Shown here one piece after another: positions 41,058-49,726 of a stretch of 64,000 nt of DNA (position 1 is the stretch's first letter; the number at the start of each line of letters is the position of its first letter). Origin of the DNA: DASPHG01 sp963849605 (GTDB taxonomy: Bacteria; Actinomycetota; Thermoleophilia; Solirubrobacterales; Thermoleophilaceae); assembly GCA_963849605.1 (NCBI GenBank), contig CAWKHX010000017.1, positions 248,001 through 312,000 on the forward strand, in the 5' to 3' direction. Position numbers and translations under genes: made by a program. Under the pieces are notes generated by a model that saw nothing but the letters and a program-made list of their open reading frames with translations, was not told where the DNA came from and searched no databases.

Positions 41058-42656
41058 GTCCGCCGCGTAGGGCGGCAGTTCCGCCACGAGAGCGTGCATC
41101 GCGGCGAGCGTCGCGGCGGGAGGCGGCGTGCGGTGCTCGGCGAACTCGCGGTAGTGGCCGAGGCCGTCCTCCGCCACCGTCCGCGCCGTGTCCGATCTCG
41201 CCGCCAGCCGCCGAGCAGTCTCGGTCACCGTCAGCGGCAGCTCGGGATCGCCGTCTAGAACGCTCTCCAGGAAAAGCGCGGCGCGGGCCGCGCTCAAGAG
41301 CGTCGCCAGTTCGGCGCCCGCCGCCTCGTCCGGTGGCCCCCAGACCACCGGCGGCGCTGACCGCAGAAAGGCCAGGTGCTCCGCCACCGCGCGGCGTGCC
41401 GTGTCCGCGGCGGACCAGCCGGGCACCTCGGGGAAGACGGCGGCATCCTGGCCCTCCACGAGCGCGAACGAAACCGGATCGACGACGCGTGACTTGATCG
41501 CGCGCATCGTCGTGCGAAAGCGCACGCCGGGAAGCACCATCAGCTCGCCCGTGCGCAGAGCCGTATAGGCGCCGTATCCGTCGGCGGCGGTCGTTCGACC
41601 GAGCAAGCCGGGATCGGCGGGATCGCCCGATGCGGGTGCGAAGAGCTCATCGGCCAGGCGCGGGAAGACCAGGCCCTTCCAGTCGCACAACGGCAGCGCG
41701 TCGGATCGTTCCCCGCGGTACGCCTGGACGACCTCCAGCGGGTCGAGGCCGCCGAGCCGCACCTCGGTCGCGCCGTGCTCGGCGACTTCCTCCGCCAGGC
41801 GGGCAGCGATCCGATCGGACAGGCTCACCAGGAACGACAGCGCCTCCGCGAGCGGGGGCTGCGGGGATGAGGCGAGCGAGCGCTGCAACTCGAGCGCGAG
41901 ACGGAGTGTCTCCTCCTCCTCGGGCAGCACCCGCACCGCGCGCGCGAGCGTGTCGGCGCGCCCGCCCGCGCGCTCGCCGTGCACGAGCCAGAGCCAGATC
42001 CGAGCCGACTCGGCGACCAGCTTCACGCACAGGCTGGCCGTCCTCGGCCCAGCGGGGTCGGCGCAGACGGGGAACGCCAATTGCCACCAGTAGGTGAGCT
42101 CGAGCCAGGCGGCGATACGGCGCAGCTGCGGGTCGCGCGCGGGCTCCGCGGGCCTGCGCTCCGCTCCCCGCACCAGCCTCCAGTCGCTGGTCGCCCCATA
42201 CAGCCCCGGGCGCTCGAGCTTCCTGGCCTTGTCGTGCACGAAGGTCCCGCCCAGGTAGCCGGGATCCCCATGGGTCGGCGCCGACGAATCCACGACGTCG
42301 CGCAACTCCGGCTCCTCGAGGATGGCTGGGTAATCGAGCAGCAGGTCAGTGAGGGGGAAGGCGCGACGCAGGCGCATCCAGCGGGCGGTGACACGTTTGC
42401 GTGCGAGCCCCGCCCCGGCGGGATCCTCGGGCAGGACGAGGGCCACGTCCACGTCGGACAGTCCGGGCAGGACGTCGTCGACTCCGATGCTGCCGCGGAC
42501 GTAGGCGCTGGCGCCGCGCGCCCCGCGCGCGAGGTAGGCGATCCACGCACGCGCGACGAAGCGGTAGGCAAGCGCCCACAGGCGGTCGAGCGGGGGCCGA
42601 GCGGTCCGAAGCAGGGCCCGGTGAAGCAGGAGGATGGCCCGCGACCTGGTGCTCAA
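41010..42656 (-). CDS. Large nucleotidyltransferase-domain protein
   Basis: 548-residue soluble protein with an N-terminal polymerase-beta-type nucleotidyltransferase motif, GSIGVDDVLPGLSDVDVALVL (GS-x-DvD). The long C-terminal region is helical and unassigned. Such proteins occur with HprK-related kinases in glycan and small-peptide clusters and may modify a carrier or polymer. The start is TTG at 42656, overlapping the divergent glycosyltransferase region. Its last 48 bases overlap the convergent ABC exporter gene. Confidence 0.8.
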   Translation of the reverse strand: MSTRSRAILLLHRALLRTARPPLDRLWALAYRFVARAWIAYLARGARGASAYVRGSIGVDDVLPGLSDVDVALVLPEDPAGAGLARKRVTARWMRLRRAFPLTDLLLDYPAILEEPELRDVVDSSAPTHGDPGYLGGTFVHDKARKLERPGLYGATSDWRLVRGAERRPAEPARDPQLRRIAAWLELTYWWQLAFPVCADPAGPRTASLCVKLVAESARIWLWLVHGERAGGRADTLARAVRVLPEEEETLRLALELQRSLASSPQPPLAEALSFLVSLSDRIAARLAEEVAEHGATEVRLGGLDPLEVVQAYRGERSDALPLCDWKGLVFPRLADELFAPASGDPADPGLLGRTTAADGYGAYTALRTGELMVLPGVRFRTTMRAIKSRVVDPVSFALVEGQDAAVFPEVPGWSAADTARRAVAEHLAFLRSAPPVVWGPPDEAAGAELATLLSAARAALFLESVLDGDPELPLTVTETARRLAARSDTARTVAEDGLGHYREFAEHRTPPPAATLAAMHALVAELPPYAADLDALGDKVHPLAVEE

Positions 42657-42663
42657 GGGCGAT

Positions 42664-42669
42664 TATCGT
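42664..42669 (+). promoter_or_regulatory. -10 box TATCGT before the 42679 gene
   Basis: TATCGT followed by 9 bases and TTG at 42679, which places the first beta strand of the glycosyltransferase right after the start. It lies within the 5' region of the divergent nucleotidyltransferase gene. Confidence 0.35.
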
Positions 42670-42678
42670 ATTCGCGCC

Positions 42679-43551
42679 TTGTCCCAGCCCGAGCTGATCA
42701 GCGTCGTGATGCCGGTCCTTAATGGCGAGGCTCACATCGCCGACCAGCTCGCTGCGCTCGCGGCTCAGACCTATCGCGGCGAGTGGGAGCTCGTGGTCGT
42801 CGACAACGGCTGCAGGGACCGCTCGATGCAGATCGTCGCCGACTGGGCGCCCAAGCTGCCGTCGGTGACGATCGCGGACGCGACCGCGCGCCGCGGCCTG
42901 AACCGTGCACGCAACGCCGGCGCAGCGGCCGCGAAGGGAGACTTCCTCGCCCTTTGCGACGCCGACGACGTCGCCACGCCCGGCTGGCTCGATGCGATGG
43001 CACACGCCGCCGCCGACGCCGACATCGTGGGCGGCCGGCTCGAGTGGGAGACGCTCAACGACCCCGTCGTCCGCGCCTGGCGGCCACAGGCGCCGATGAC
43101 CGACCTGATCGTGGACCACGGCTTCCTCCGCTACGCCCCAGGGGGCAACATGGGCGTCTGGACGCGGATCGCGCGTGAGATCGGCTGGGACGAGCGGTTC
43201 AGGTTCGGCAGCTCCGACCACGGGTTCGCCTGGAATGCCCAACTTGCCGGCTACCGGCTCGTTTACGCCCCAGATGCCCTGATGCGACAGCGCTTTCGCA
43301 GCACCATCTGGGCGCTGGCCCGCCAGCATTACCGCTACGGAAGGTCGGGGCCCCAGCTTCAGCGCGCGTTCCGCGGTGCCGGATTGGAGCCGCCGGACAA
43401 CCGAGCGGCGCTGCGCGAGTGGCGTCGGCTGGCCGCCAGCGTTCCCCACCTGTGGGCCTCCCGCGAGGCGCGGGGCCGCTGGGTCCAGACGGCCGCGATC
43501 CGATGCGGGCGGCTGACGGGCAGCTTGCGAGCCAGGGTGCTCTGCCTGTGA
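42679..43551 (+). CDS. GT2 family glycosyltransferase
   Basis: About 290-residue GT-A transferase: LISVVMPVLNGEAHIADQL, LVVVDNGCRDRSMQI, the metal-binding ALCDADDVATPGWLDAM and WDERFRFGSSDHGFAWNAQ. TTG at 42679 is chosen from its promoter box; an ATG at 42634 is also in frame but would overlap the divergent gene's 5' end. The next gene starts inside its stop (GTGA), opening a block of six tightly linked transferases that ends at 49108. Confidence 0.88.
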   Translation: MSQPELISVVMPVLNGEAHIADQLAALAAQTYRGEWELVVVDNGCRDRSMQIVADWAPKLPSVTIADATARRGLNRARNAGAAAAKGDFLALCDADDVATPGWLDAMAHAAADADIVGGRLEWETLNDPVVRAWRPQAPMTDLIVDHGFLRYAPGGNMGVWTRIAREIGWDERFRFGSSDHGFAWNAQLAGYRLVYAPDALMRQRFRSTIWALARQHYRYGRSGPQLQRAFRGAGLEPPDNRAALREWRRLAASVPHLWASREARGRWVQTAAIRCGRLTGSLRARVLCL

Positions 43552-44792
43552 GGGGCCGAAAGCGCCCGCTTCACCTTCTCGAAGTGGGTATCCGCTGGCC
43601 GCCGGAGACGTTCCTCTGCTGGAAGCTCGAGGGGATGGCGGCCGCCGGGATGCGGGTGACCGTGGCGGCGAGGCCGATCTTCAACCCCGATGCGAAGTTG
43701 CGAGGAGTGGACATGATCGGGCTGCCGTTCGGCGAGAAGCGTCCCGGCCGCTGGGCCGTCACGCTGAAGCTGCTCGCCAGTCTCGTCGCGGCACCGCGGC
43801 GGACTCTGCGCTTGCTCTACGAGATCCACCGCACGCCCTCGGACTGGCGGCGTTGGAGGGGCGGCGTGACCCGCCTGCTCGGCGACTTCCTGCCGCTCGT
43901 GCGGATTCGGCCGGACGTGGTCCACTTCGAGTGGCAGAGCGCCGCGGTGAACTACCTGCCGCTGTACAAGGTGTGGCGCGCGGGGGTCGTGGCGAGCTCA
44001 CACGGAAGCGACGGAACCCTGTATCCGCATGTGCCGGGACACGACTGGACGCAGCGCCTCCCCGCGATGTTCGAGGCCGTGACCGCGGTCCACTGTGTCT
44101 CGGAGTCGCTCCGGCACGCCACGCTCGGGCTCGGCCTCGAGACGGCCAAGGCGCGCGTCATCCGTCAGGGCGTCGATCCGCAGCTCTTCCGGCCCAACGG
44201 CGGCCCGCCGACGGACCCACCGACCTTTCGCGTGATCTCGATCGGCTGGCTGCGCTGGGTGAAGGGCTTCGAGTGGGGCGTCGAGGCCATCCGCAAGGTC
44301 GTGGACGCCGGCGTTCCCGTGGAGTTCACGATCGTGGGAAACGATCCCAAGGACGAGGTCGGCGAGCCGGGTGAGCGGCAGCGGATCGTCCACACCGCAG
44401 CCGACGCCGGGCTCGCGGAGAACGTGCGGCTGGTCGAGAGAGCGCCCTCGCGCGAGGTGGCCCGGCTGCTTCAGGCGTCGCACGTGCTCCTGGTGCCGAG
44501 CCTTGACGAGGGCCTTCCGACAGTCGTCCTGGAGGCGATGGCGTCCGGCGTGCCGGTCGTCGCGACCGACTGTGGCGGCGTCTCGGAGGCGTTGACCGAC
44601 GGAGTCGAGGGCTTCATCGTGCCGCGTCGGGATCCGGACGCGATGGCCGCTGCCCTGATTCGACTGTGGCACGAGCCGGAGCTGCGCAAGCGCATGGGCG
44701 AGGCCGGCCGCCGTACCGTCACGTCGCGCTTCACGCTCGAGCGCCACCTCGATGAGTTCCACGCGCTGTACCGAGAGGTTGCTCGCCCATGA
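43548..44792 (+). CDS. GT4 family glycosyltransferase
   Basis: 414-residue GT-B transferase. N-terminal domain LHLLEVGIRWPPETFLCWKL and VVASSHGSDGTLYPHV; C-terminal domain with RVISIGWLRWVKGFEWG, VLLVPSLDEGLPTVVLEAMA (the E-x7-E retaining motif) and GVPVVATDCGGVSEAL. Close paralogue of 45853-47106, sharing the unusual RWPPETF-KLEG start. It probably adds a sugar in glycan assembly. Confidence 0.92.
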   Translation: MRGRKRPLHLLEVGIRWPPETFLCWKLEGMAAAGMRVTVAARPIFNPDAKLRGVDMIGLPFGEKRPGRWAVTLKLLASLVAAPRRTLRLLYEIHRTPSDWRRWRGGVTRLLGDFLPLVRIRPDVVHFEWQSAAVNYLPLYKVWRAGVVASSHGSDGTLYPHVPGHDWTQRLPAMFEAVTAVHCVSESLRHATLGLGLETAKARVIRQGVDPQLFRPNGGPPTDPPTFRVISIGWLRWVKGFEWGVEAIRKVVDAGVPVEFTIVGNDPKDEVGEPGERQRIVHTAADAGLAENVRLVERAPSREVARLLQASHVLLVPSLDEGLPTVVLEAMASGVPVVATDCGGVSEALTDGVEGFIVPRRDPDAMAAALIRLWHEPELRKRMGEAGRRTVTSRFTLERHLDEFHALYREVARP

Positions 44793-45856
44793 GCCCGACG
44801 GTCGCGTTCGTTGTCTCGACCACAGCCGAGGACGACGCCCAACTGCTCGCGGTGCGCCTGCGCTACCTGCTCGAGCGCGGTTGGGACGCGTGGCTGTTCT
44901 GCAAGGGAGCGCGATGGGCGGACGAGCCTGCGCTGCGGGACGATGACCTGCGCGAGCGGATCGAGCTGGCGCCGACTGCCAAGGCCGACTCGAGCCCGTT
45001 CGACGCCCGCCTCCGGTCGCTGCAGCCCGACCTCGTGCACTTCGATTCCGGCCACGCCGCCGTGAAAGGCCTGCGGAAGGGGCAGTTGCGCGGCTCGAAG
45101 ATCGCGATCTCCTTTCGAACGGACGGACAGGACGTAACGTTCTCGGCGGACCTGGACCCGCTCTGGGAGCGAGGCGACTTGCTGTTTTTCCGGAGCCGCA
45201 TCGCTCTGGAGCTGGCACTCGGCCATGGCTGCCCGGAAGAGCGGACGGCCATCCTGAAGCCGCCGGTCCGGCCCCCCGACCCGGAGTACCAGCGTGAACC
45301 GGGAGACACGTCGCTTCGGGTGCTGAGCGCGGGCCCGCTCCTGTGGCAGCAGGGGTTCGAGCACTCGATCCACGCGATCAGGATGCTGCTCGACCAGGGC
45401 GTGCCGTGCGAGTACCGCATCATCGGGGACGGCGAACACCTGCAGGCGGTCGCGTTCGCCCGTCATCAGCTCGGGCTTCACGACCACGTGCACCTCATCC
45501 CGGAGGACGGGGCCGATCAGCTCCCCGATGAGCTTCGCTCGACGGACGTGTTCCTGGACCCGGCTGTGGCCGACACCACCTCGTCCACCCCCCTCGGCAC
45601 TGCCCAGGCCCACGGCGTGCCCTCCGTGGCCACGGCGCGCGAAGCGCAGCTGCCCGACGGGGCCGGGATCGAGGTGCCGCGCCGCGATCCCCGCGCGATA
45701 GCCACCGCTCTCGCCCGACTTGCCGATCCCGAGATGCGCGAACAAATGCGCCGAACGGCGCTGAAGGCCAGCGGCGCCTGGCTCATGGAGGATCACCTCG
45801 CCGAGCTGGAGCGCTTTTACGGCGCGATGCTCGAGCTCACAGCGGAGCCCAGGTGA
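44789..45856 (+). CDS. GT4-like glycosyltransferase
   Basis: 355-residue GT-B transferase of the same block, with VAFVVSTTAEDDAQLLAVRL at the N-terminus and LRVLSAGPLLWQQGFEHSI, DVFLDPAVADTTSSTPLGTAQAHGVP in the C-terminal domain. The E-x7-E motif is replaced by a D/T-rich version, so donor binding may differ from its neighbours. ATGA overlap with the preceding stop, GTGA with the next start. Confidence 0.85.
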   Translation: MSPTVAFVVSTTAEDDAQLLAVRLRYLLERGWDAWLFCKGARWADEPALRDDDLRERIELAPTAKADSSPFDARLRSLQPDLVHFDSGHAAVKGLRKGQLRGSKIAISFRTDGQDVTFSADLDPLWERGDLLFFRSRIALELALGHGCPEERTAILKPPVRPPDPEYQREPGDTSLRVLSAGPLLWQQGFEHSIHAIRMLLDQGVPCEYRIIGDGEHLQAVAFARHQLGLHDHVHLIPEDGADQLPDELRSTDVFLDPAVADTTSSTPLGTAQAHGVPSVATAREAQLPDGAGIEVPRRDPRAIATALARLADPEMREQMRRTALKASGAWLMEDHLAELERFYGAMLELTAEPR

Positions 45857-47106
45857 ATCGGCGCCGCAAGGGGCGGCCCCTACACCTTGTCGAGGTCGGC
45901 GTCCACTGGCCGCCCGAGACTTTCGTGCGCCGGAAGCTCGAGGGGCTCGCGTCGCGCGGTATGCGTGTCACGGTCGCACCAATCGTGGTCCTCGATGAGA
46001 AAGTGAAGCTGACCGGCGTCGAGCTGCGCCGGATGCCTCACTCCCAGGCCGGCCCGGGCGTCGCAACGGCGTGGCGGGCCGCCGTCGTACTGCTCTTCAC
46101 CTCGCCGCACAGACTCGTGCGGCTGGTCCGCAACATCAGGCGCGTGCCGCCGGCACTCGCGAGCCGTCACCGGGGCACGAAGGGGCTGCTCAAGATGTGC
46201 CTGCCGCTCGCGCGGCTGCGGCCCGACGTGGTCCAGTTCGAGTGGAACACCGCCGCCGTCGACCTCCTGCCGCTCTTTGGCGTCTGGCCCTGCCCGGTCG
46301 TCATCAGCTGCCGCGGAGCCGACGTGACCGTCTACCCGTACGCGCCCTCCATGCGACCGTACGCGGAGCGTCTGCCCGAGGTGATGCGCCGGGCGGCGGC
46401 CGTCCACTGCGTATCCGAGTGCCTGATCGACGACGCGCGCGATTTCGGCCTCGACCCCGCCAAGGCGCGGGTGATCCGGGACGGCATCGACACCCAAGCG
46501 TTCAGGCCTCGCGCGCCGAAGGGCAGGCAGGCCGGGGACACGCTCCGCATCGTGATGGTGGGCGGCCTGCGCTGGGAGAAGGGGCACGAGTACGCGCTCG
46601 AGGCGGTCCGGCGCCTGGTGGACCACGGTGTCCGGCTACAGCTCGATGTCGTGGGCGACCAGCCGGACCGAGCGCTCATGGCCTCAAGCGAGCGGATGCG
46701 GATCATGCACACGGTTGCCGACCTGGGACTCGAGGCCCACGTAACCCTGCACGGCGAGGAGGCGCACGAGCGGGTGAGCCGCCGTCTAGCGGCCTCCGAT
46801 GTGCTCCTCCACGCAAGCGTTGCGGAGGGCATCCCGAATGTGATCCTGGAGGCGATGGCCTGCGGCATCCCGGTCGTGGCCACCGATGTCGGCGGGATCT
46901 CGGAGGCCGTGGCCGACGGCGTCGAGGGATTCCTGGTCGGCTCGCGCGACCCCGACCAGCTGGCGCAGGCGGTGCTGCGACTGGCGGGCGACCCCGCGCT
47001 GCGCGCGCGGATGGGGGCCGCGGGCCGGAAGCGGATCGAGACCGGCTTCACCGTCGACGCGGAGCTCGAGGGCTTCCAAGCGATGTACGAAGAGGTGGCG
47101 GGTTGA
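45853..47106 (+). CDS. GT4 family glycosyltransferase
   Basis: 417-residue GT-B transferase paralogous to 43548-44792: LHLVEVGVHWPPETFVRRKL, VVISCRGADVTVYPYAP, RIVMVGGLRWEKGHEYALE, VLLHASVAEGIPNVILEAMA and GIPVVATDVGGISEAV. All GT4 catalytic-site elements are present. It ends in a TTGA overlap with the next gene. Confidence 0.92.
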   Translation: MNRRRKGRPLHLVEVGVHWPPETFVRRKLEGLASRGMRVTVAPIVVLDEKVKLTGVELRRMPHSQAGPGVATAWRAAVVLLFTSPHRLVRLVRNIRRVPPALASRHRGTKGLLKMCLPLARLRPDVVQFEWNTAAVDLLPLFGVWPCPVVISCRGADVTVYPYAPSMRPYAERLPEVMRRAAAVHCVSECLIDDARDFGLDPAKARVIRDGIDTQAFRPRAPKGRQAGDTLRIVMVGGLRWEKGHEYALEAVRRLVDHGVRLQLDVVGDQPDRALMASSERMRIMHTVADLGLEAHVTLHGEEAHERVSRRLAASDVLLHASVAEGIPNVILEAMACGIPVVATDVGGISEAVADGVEGFLVGSRDPDQLAQAVLRLAGDPALRARMGAAGRKRIETGFTVDAELEGFQAMYEEVAG

Positions 47107-47984
47107 CGAGCGCCTGGCGGCCGGCCGTCTCCGTCGTCGTCCCCGTCTACAACGCGGAGAGGACGATCGCCGAGTGCTTGGATTCGCTGCTCGCGCTGCG
47201 TTACCCCCAGGACCGACTCGAGCTGCTCGTGGTCGACAACGGCTCGCGCGACGGCACCGCTGCCGCGCTGCGGCGATACGGCAGTCGAATAGTGCGGCTG
47301 GGCGAATCGACCCGCGGCCCGGCGGCCGCGCGCAACGCCGGGCTGCGTGCCGCCGGCGGCGAGGTGGTGGCCTTCACGGATGCCGATTGCCGCGTCGACC
47401 CGGACTGGCTGGCGGCCATCGTCGCGCCGCTCGTGGACCCGCGGGTGGGCATCGCCGGCGGCACCATCCGCGCACTGCCGCCCGCGAACGAGGTCGAGCG
47501 GTTTGGAGAGGTCATCCACGACCACCGGCAGGCGATCGAGGTCTTCGATCCGCCGTACGCGATCACGATGAACTGGGCCTCGCACCGTGCCGTCCTCGAG
47601 GAGCTCGGCGGCTTCGACGAGCGCTTTCGGCGTGGCGAGGACGTGGACCTCTCCTACCGCATGATCCAGGCCGGCTACACGCTCGCGTTCGCTCCGGCTG
47701 CTGTCATCTATCACCACAACGAGGAGCGCCTGGCCGGGCTCTTCCGCGAGGGGTTCCAACACGGGTTCCATGGCGTGCTCGCGCTCAAGCAGCACGAGGA
47801 GTTCGTGCGGGCGTTCGGCCACACGCGAGTGGATCGGCAGGGCTACATCAGGATCGGCGCGCGCATAATCGACTGGGCGCGCGGCAGGGACCGCAGCACC
47901 TCGGGCTGCGACGCGGTGTTCAACACAGGTAAAAAGGCGGGCAAGCTACTCGGCTCGATGCGCTTCGGCCATCTCGACATCTGA
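47103..47984 (+). CDS. GT2 family glycosyltransferase
   Basis: 293-residue GT-A transferase: VSVVVPVYNAERTIAECLDS, LLVVDNGSRDGTAAAL, the DxD motif AFTDADCRVDPDWLAAIV, and GGFDERFRRGEDVDLSYRM with the ED near the acceptor site. The start is TTG 47103, part of a TTGA overlap. It overlaps the next gene by one base at its stop. Confidence 0.92.
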   Translation: MTSAWRPAVSVVVPVYNAERTIAECLDSLLALRYPQDRLELLVVDNGSRDGTAAALRRYGSRIVRLGESTRGPAAARNAGLRAAGGEVVAFTDADCRVDPDWLAAIVAPLVDPRVGIAGGTIRALPPANEVERFGEVIHDHRQAIEVFDPPYAITMNWASHRAVLEELGGFDERFRRGEDVDLSYRMIQAGYTLAFAPAAVIYHHNEERLAGLFREGFQHGFHGVLALKQHEEFVRAFGHTRVDRQGYIRIGARIIDWARGRDRSTSGCDAVFNTGKKAGKLLGSMRFGHLDI

Positions 47985-49108
47985 TGCGAATCACCCACAT
48001 CTCGATCCTCCACCGGCCGCTCGACGGCCGCATCTTCGCCAAGCAGTGCAGGGCGCTGGCCGCCGCAGGGCACGACGTCCACCTGGTCGTGGGCGGGGCA
48101 CCCAAGGAGGAGATCGACGGCGTCACGTTCCACACGATCGCGAGAGATTCGCGCCGTCCGCCCGTCCGGCGGCAGTGGTCGCGGCTCTTTCGCGCCGCGG
48201 TGTGGGCGTTCACGTTGCGCCCGTCGACGTTTCACCTACACGATCCGCACCTGATCCCGTTGGGGCTGCTGCTGAAGCTGGGCGGCTCACGCGTCGTGTA
48301 CGACGTGCACGAGGACTACCCCGCCCACGCCAGGACCAAGCTGACGGGGCATCCGGTTCGGGCGTCGCTCAAGGCGGGCATGTGGAATGCGCTCGAGCGG
48401 CTGGCGGCGAGGACTCTCGACCACTTCGTGTGCGCGTCGCCTGCCGTCGCGGCTCGCTTCCCGAGCTCGCGGACTACCGTCGTTCGCAACTTCCCGCTGC
48501 ATACCGTCTTCGTTCGGGCTTCGGAGAACGGCGTCTTCCGGCCCTATGCGGAGCGACCCAACACGGTGCTCCTCCACGGCGTCATGTCGGACGTCCGCGG
48601 CACCGGGGACCTGATGAGCGCGATCGAGCTCGTTCCGGCCAAGCTCGACTGCCGCCTGCGCCTGATGGGCTCGTCCAAGGAGCCGGAGCTGGAACGAAGG
48701 GCGGCGCTCGCGCCGAAGATCGACCTCATCCCCTGGCAGCCGTTCTCGGAGGTCGTACGCGAGCTTTTCGCCGCGAGAGCCGGCGTCGCCCTCCTCCATC
48801 CGCACCCGAACCACCTGGACGCGATCCGCTCGAACAAGCTGTTCGAGTACATGGCAGCAGGGATCCCCGTAATCGCATCCGATCTCCCGTCTTGGCGCGA
48901 GATCGTGGTCGGAACGGGCTGCGGGCTGGTGGTCGATCCGCGCGATCACGCAGCGATCGCTGCCGCCATCGAGTACCTGCTGACGCATCCCGAGGAGGCC
49001 GAGGCGATGGGTGAGCGGGGACGGGCCGCCGTGCAGGAGCGGTTCAACTGGGATGAAGAGGCCGGGCGGCTCCTGTCGCTCTACTCAAACGGCACGCCCC
49101 GCGCGTAA
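47984..49108 (+). CDS. GT4 family glycosyltransferase
   Basis: 374-residue GT-B transferase, last gene of the glycan block. N-terminal ITHISILHRPLDGRIFAKQ and YDVHEDYPAHARTKL; C-terminal TVLLHGVMSDVRGTGDLMSAI, AGVALLHPHPNHLDAIRSNKLFEYMA and GIPVIASDLPSWREIV. The HEDY-type acidic motif and SNKLFEYMA place it with GT4 transferases acting on lipid-linked or phospho-sugar acceptors. Confidence 0.9.
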   Translation: MRITHISILHRPLDGRIFAKQCRALAAAGHDVHLVVGGAPKEEIDGVTFHTIARDSRRPPVRRQWSRLFRAAVWAFTLRPSTFHLHDPHLIPLGLLLKLGGSRVVYDVHEDYPAHARTKLTGHPVRASLKAGMWNALERLAARTLDHFVCASPAVAARFPSSRTTVVRNFPLHTVFVRASENGVFRPYAERPNTVLLHGVMSDVRGTGDLMSAIELVPAKLDCRLRLMGSSKEPELERRAALAPKIDLIPWQPFSEVVRELFAARAGVALLHPHPNHLDAIRSNKLFEYMAAGIPVIASDLPSWREIVVGTGCGLVVDPRDHAAIAAAIEYLLTHPEEAEAMGERGRAAVQERFNWDEEAGRLLSLYSNGTPRA

Positions 49109-49118
49109 CCGTTGTGAG

Positions 49119-49703
49119 ATGAGGCTGCCGAGCAGCGCGCACACCTCGCGCCCCTGGCGGATCCACGAGATCGCGTCCGACTTCCGGCTCGAGGACGTGT
49201 GGGCGCTGCCGACCCCGGGCGGGCCCCACGATTTGCCCCTGCTGGTCGATGCGCTCGCGTCCAGCGATCCGGAGACCCAGAGTCCCTCCCGCCTCGCCCG
49301 CGCGCTCTGGGCGATCCGCTGGAAGCTCGGCGAGATCTTCGGCTGGGACGACGAGAAGGCCGGCGTCGGGTCCAGGGTGCCGACCCTGCGCGACCGGCTG
49401 CCGGCGGACCTGCGCGACGGCCCGTCCGGGCCCGAGTTCGCCTCCCTGCCGTTCAAGTCGCTCTACCTGCTCGACGACGAGTTCGCCGCCGAGGTCGCCA
49501 ACAAGACGGTTCACGGCGTGATGCACCTCGGCTGGGTCCCGGACGGCGCGGGCGGCTACCGGAGTCAGATGGCGGTGCTGGTGAAGCCAAACGGCGTCTT
49601 CGGGAGCGTGTACATGGCCGCGATCAAGCCGTTCCGGCACCTGATCGTGTACCCGCCCATGATCCGCGAGATCGGGCGGGTCTGGGCTACGCGCGCCTCC
49701 TAG
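49119..49703 (+). CDS. DUF2867 family protein
   Basis: 194-residue soluble protein: IHEIASDFRLEDVWALPTPG at the N-terminus, ARALWAIRWKLGEIFGWDD in the middle and VLVKPNGVFGSVYMAAIKPF near the end, the layout of DUF2867 (SRPBCC-like small-molecule-binding fold). Function not known. It lies 11 bases after the glycan block but may be read through from it. Confidence 0.85.
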   Translation: MRLPSSAHTSRPWRIHEIASDFRLEDVWALPTPGGPHDLPLLVDALASSDPETQSPSRLARALWAIRWKLGEIFGWDDEKAGVGSRVPTLRDRLPADLRDGPSGPEFASLPFKSLYLLDDEFAAEVANKTVHGVMHLGWVPDGAGGYRSQMAVLVKPNGVFGSVYMAAIKPFRHLIVYPPMIREIGRVWATRAS

Positions 49704-49712
49704 CACCTGATT

Positions 49713-49718
49713 TAGAGT
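49713..49718 (+). promoter_or_regulatory. -10 box TAGAGT before penicillin acylase
   Basis: TAGAGT is followed by 8 bases and ATG at 49727. No ribosome binding site lies between, so a leaderless transcript is likely. Confidence 0.35.
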
Positions 49719-49726
49719 CCGCCCGG

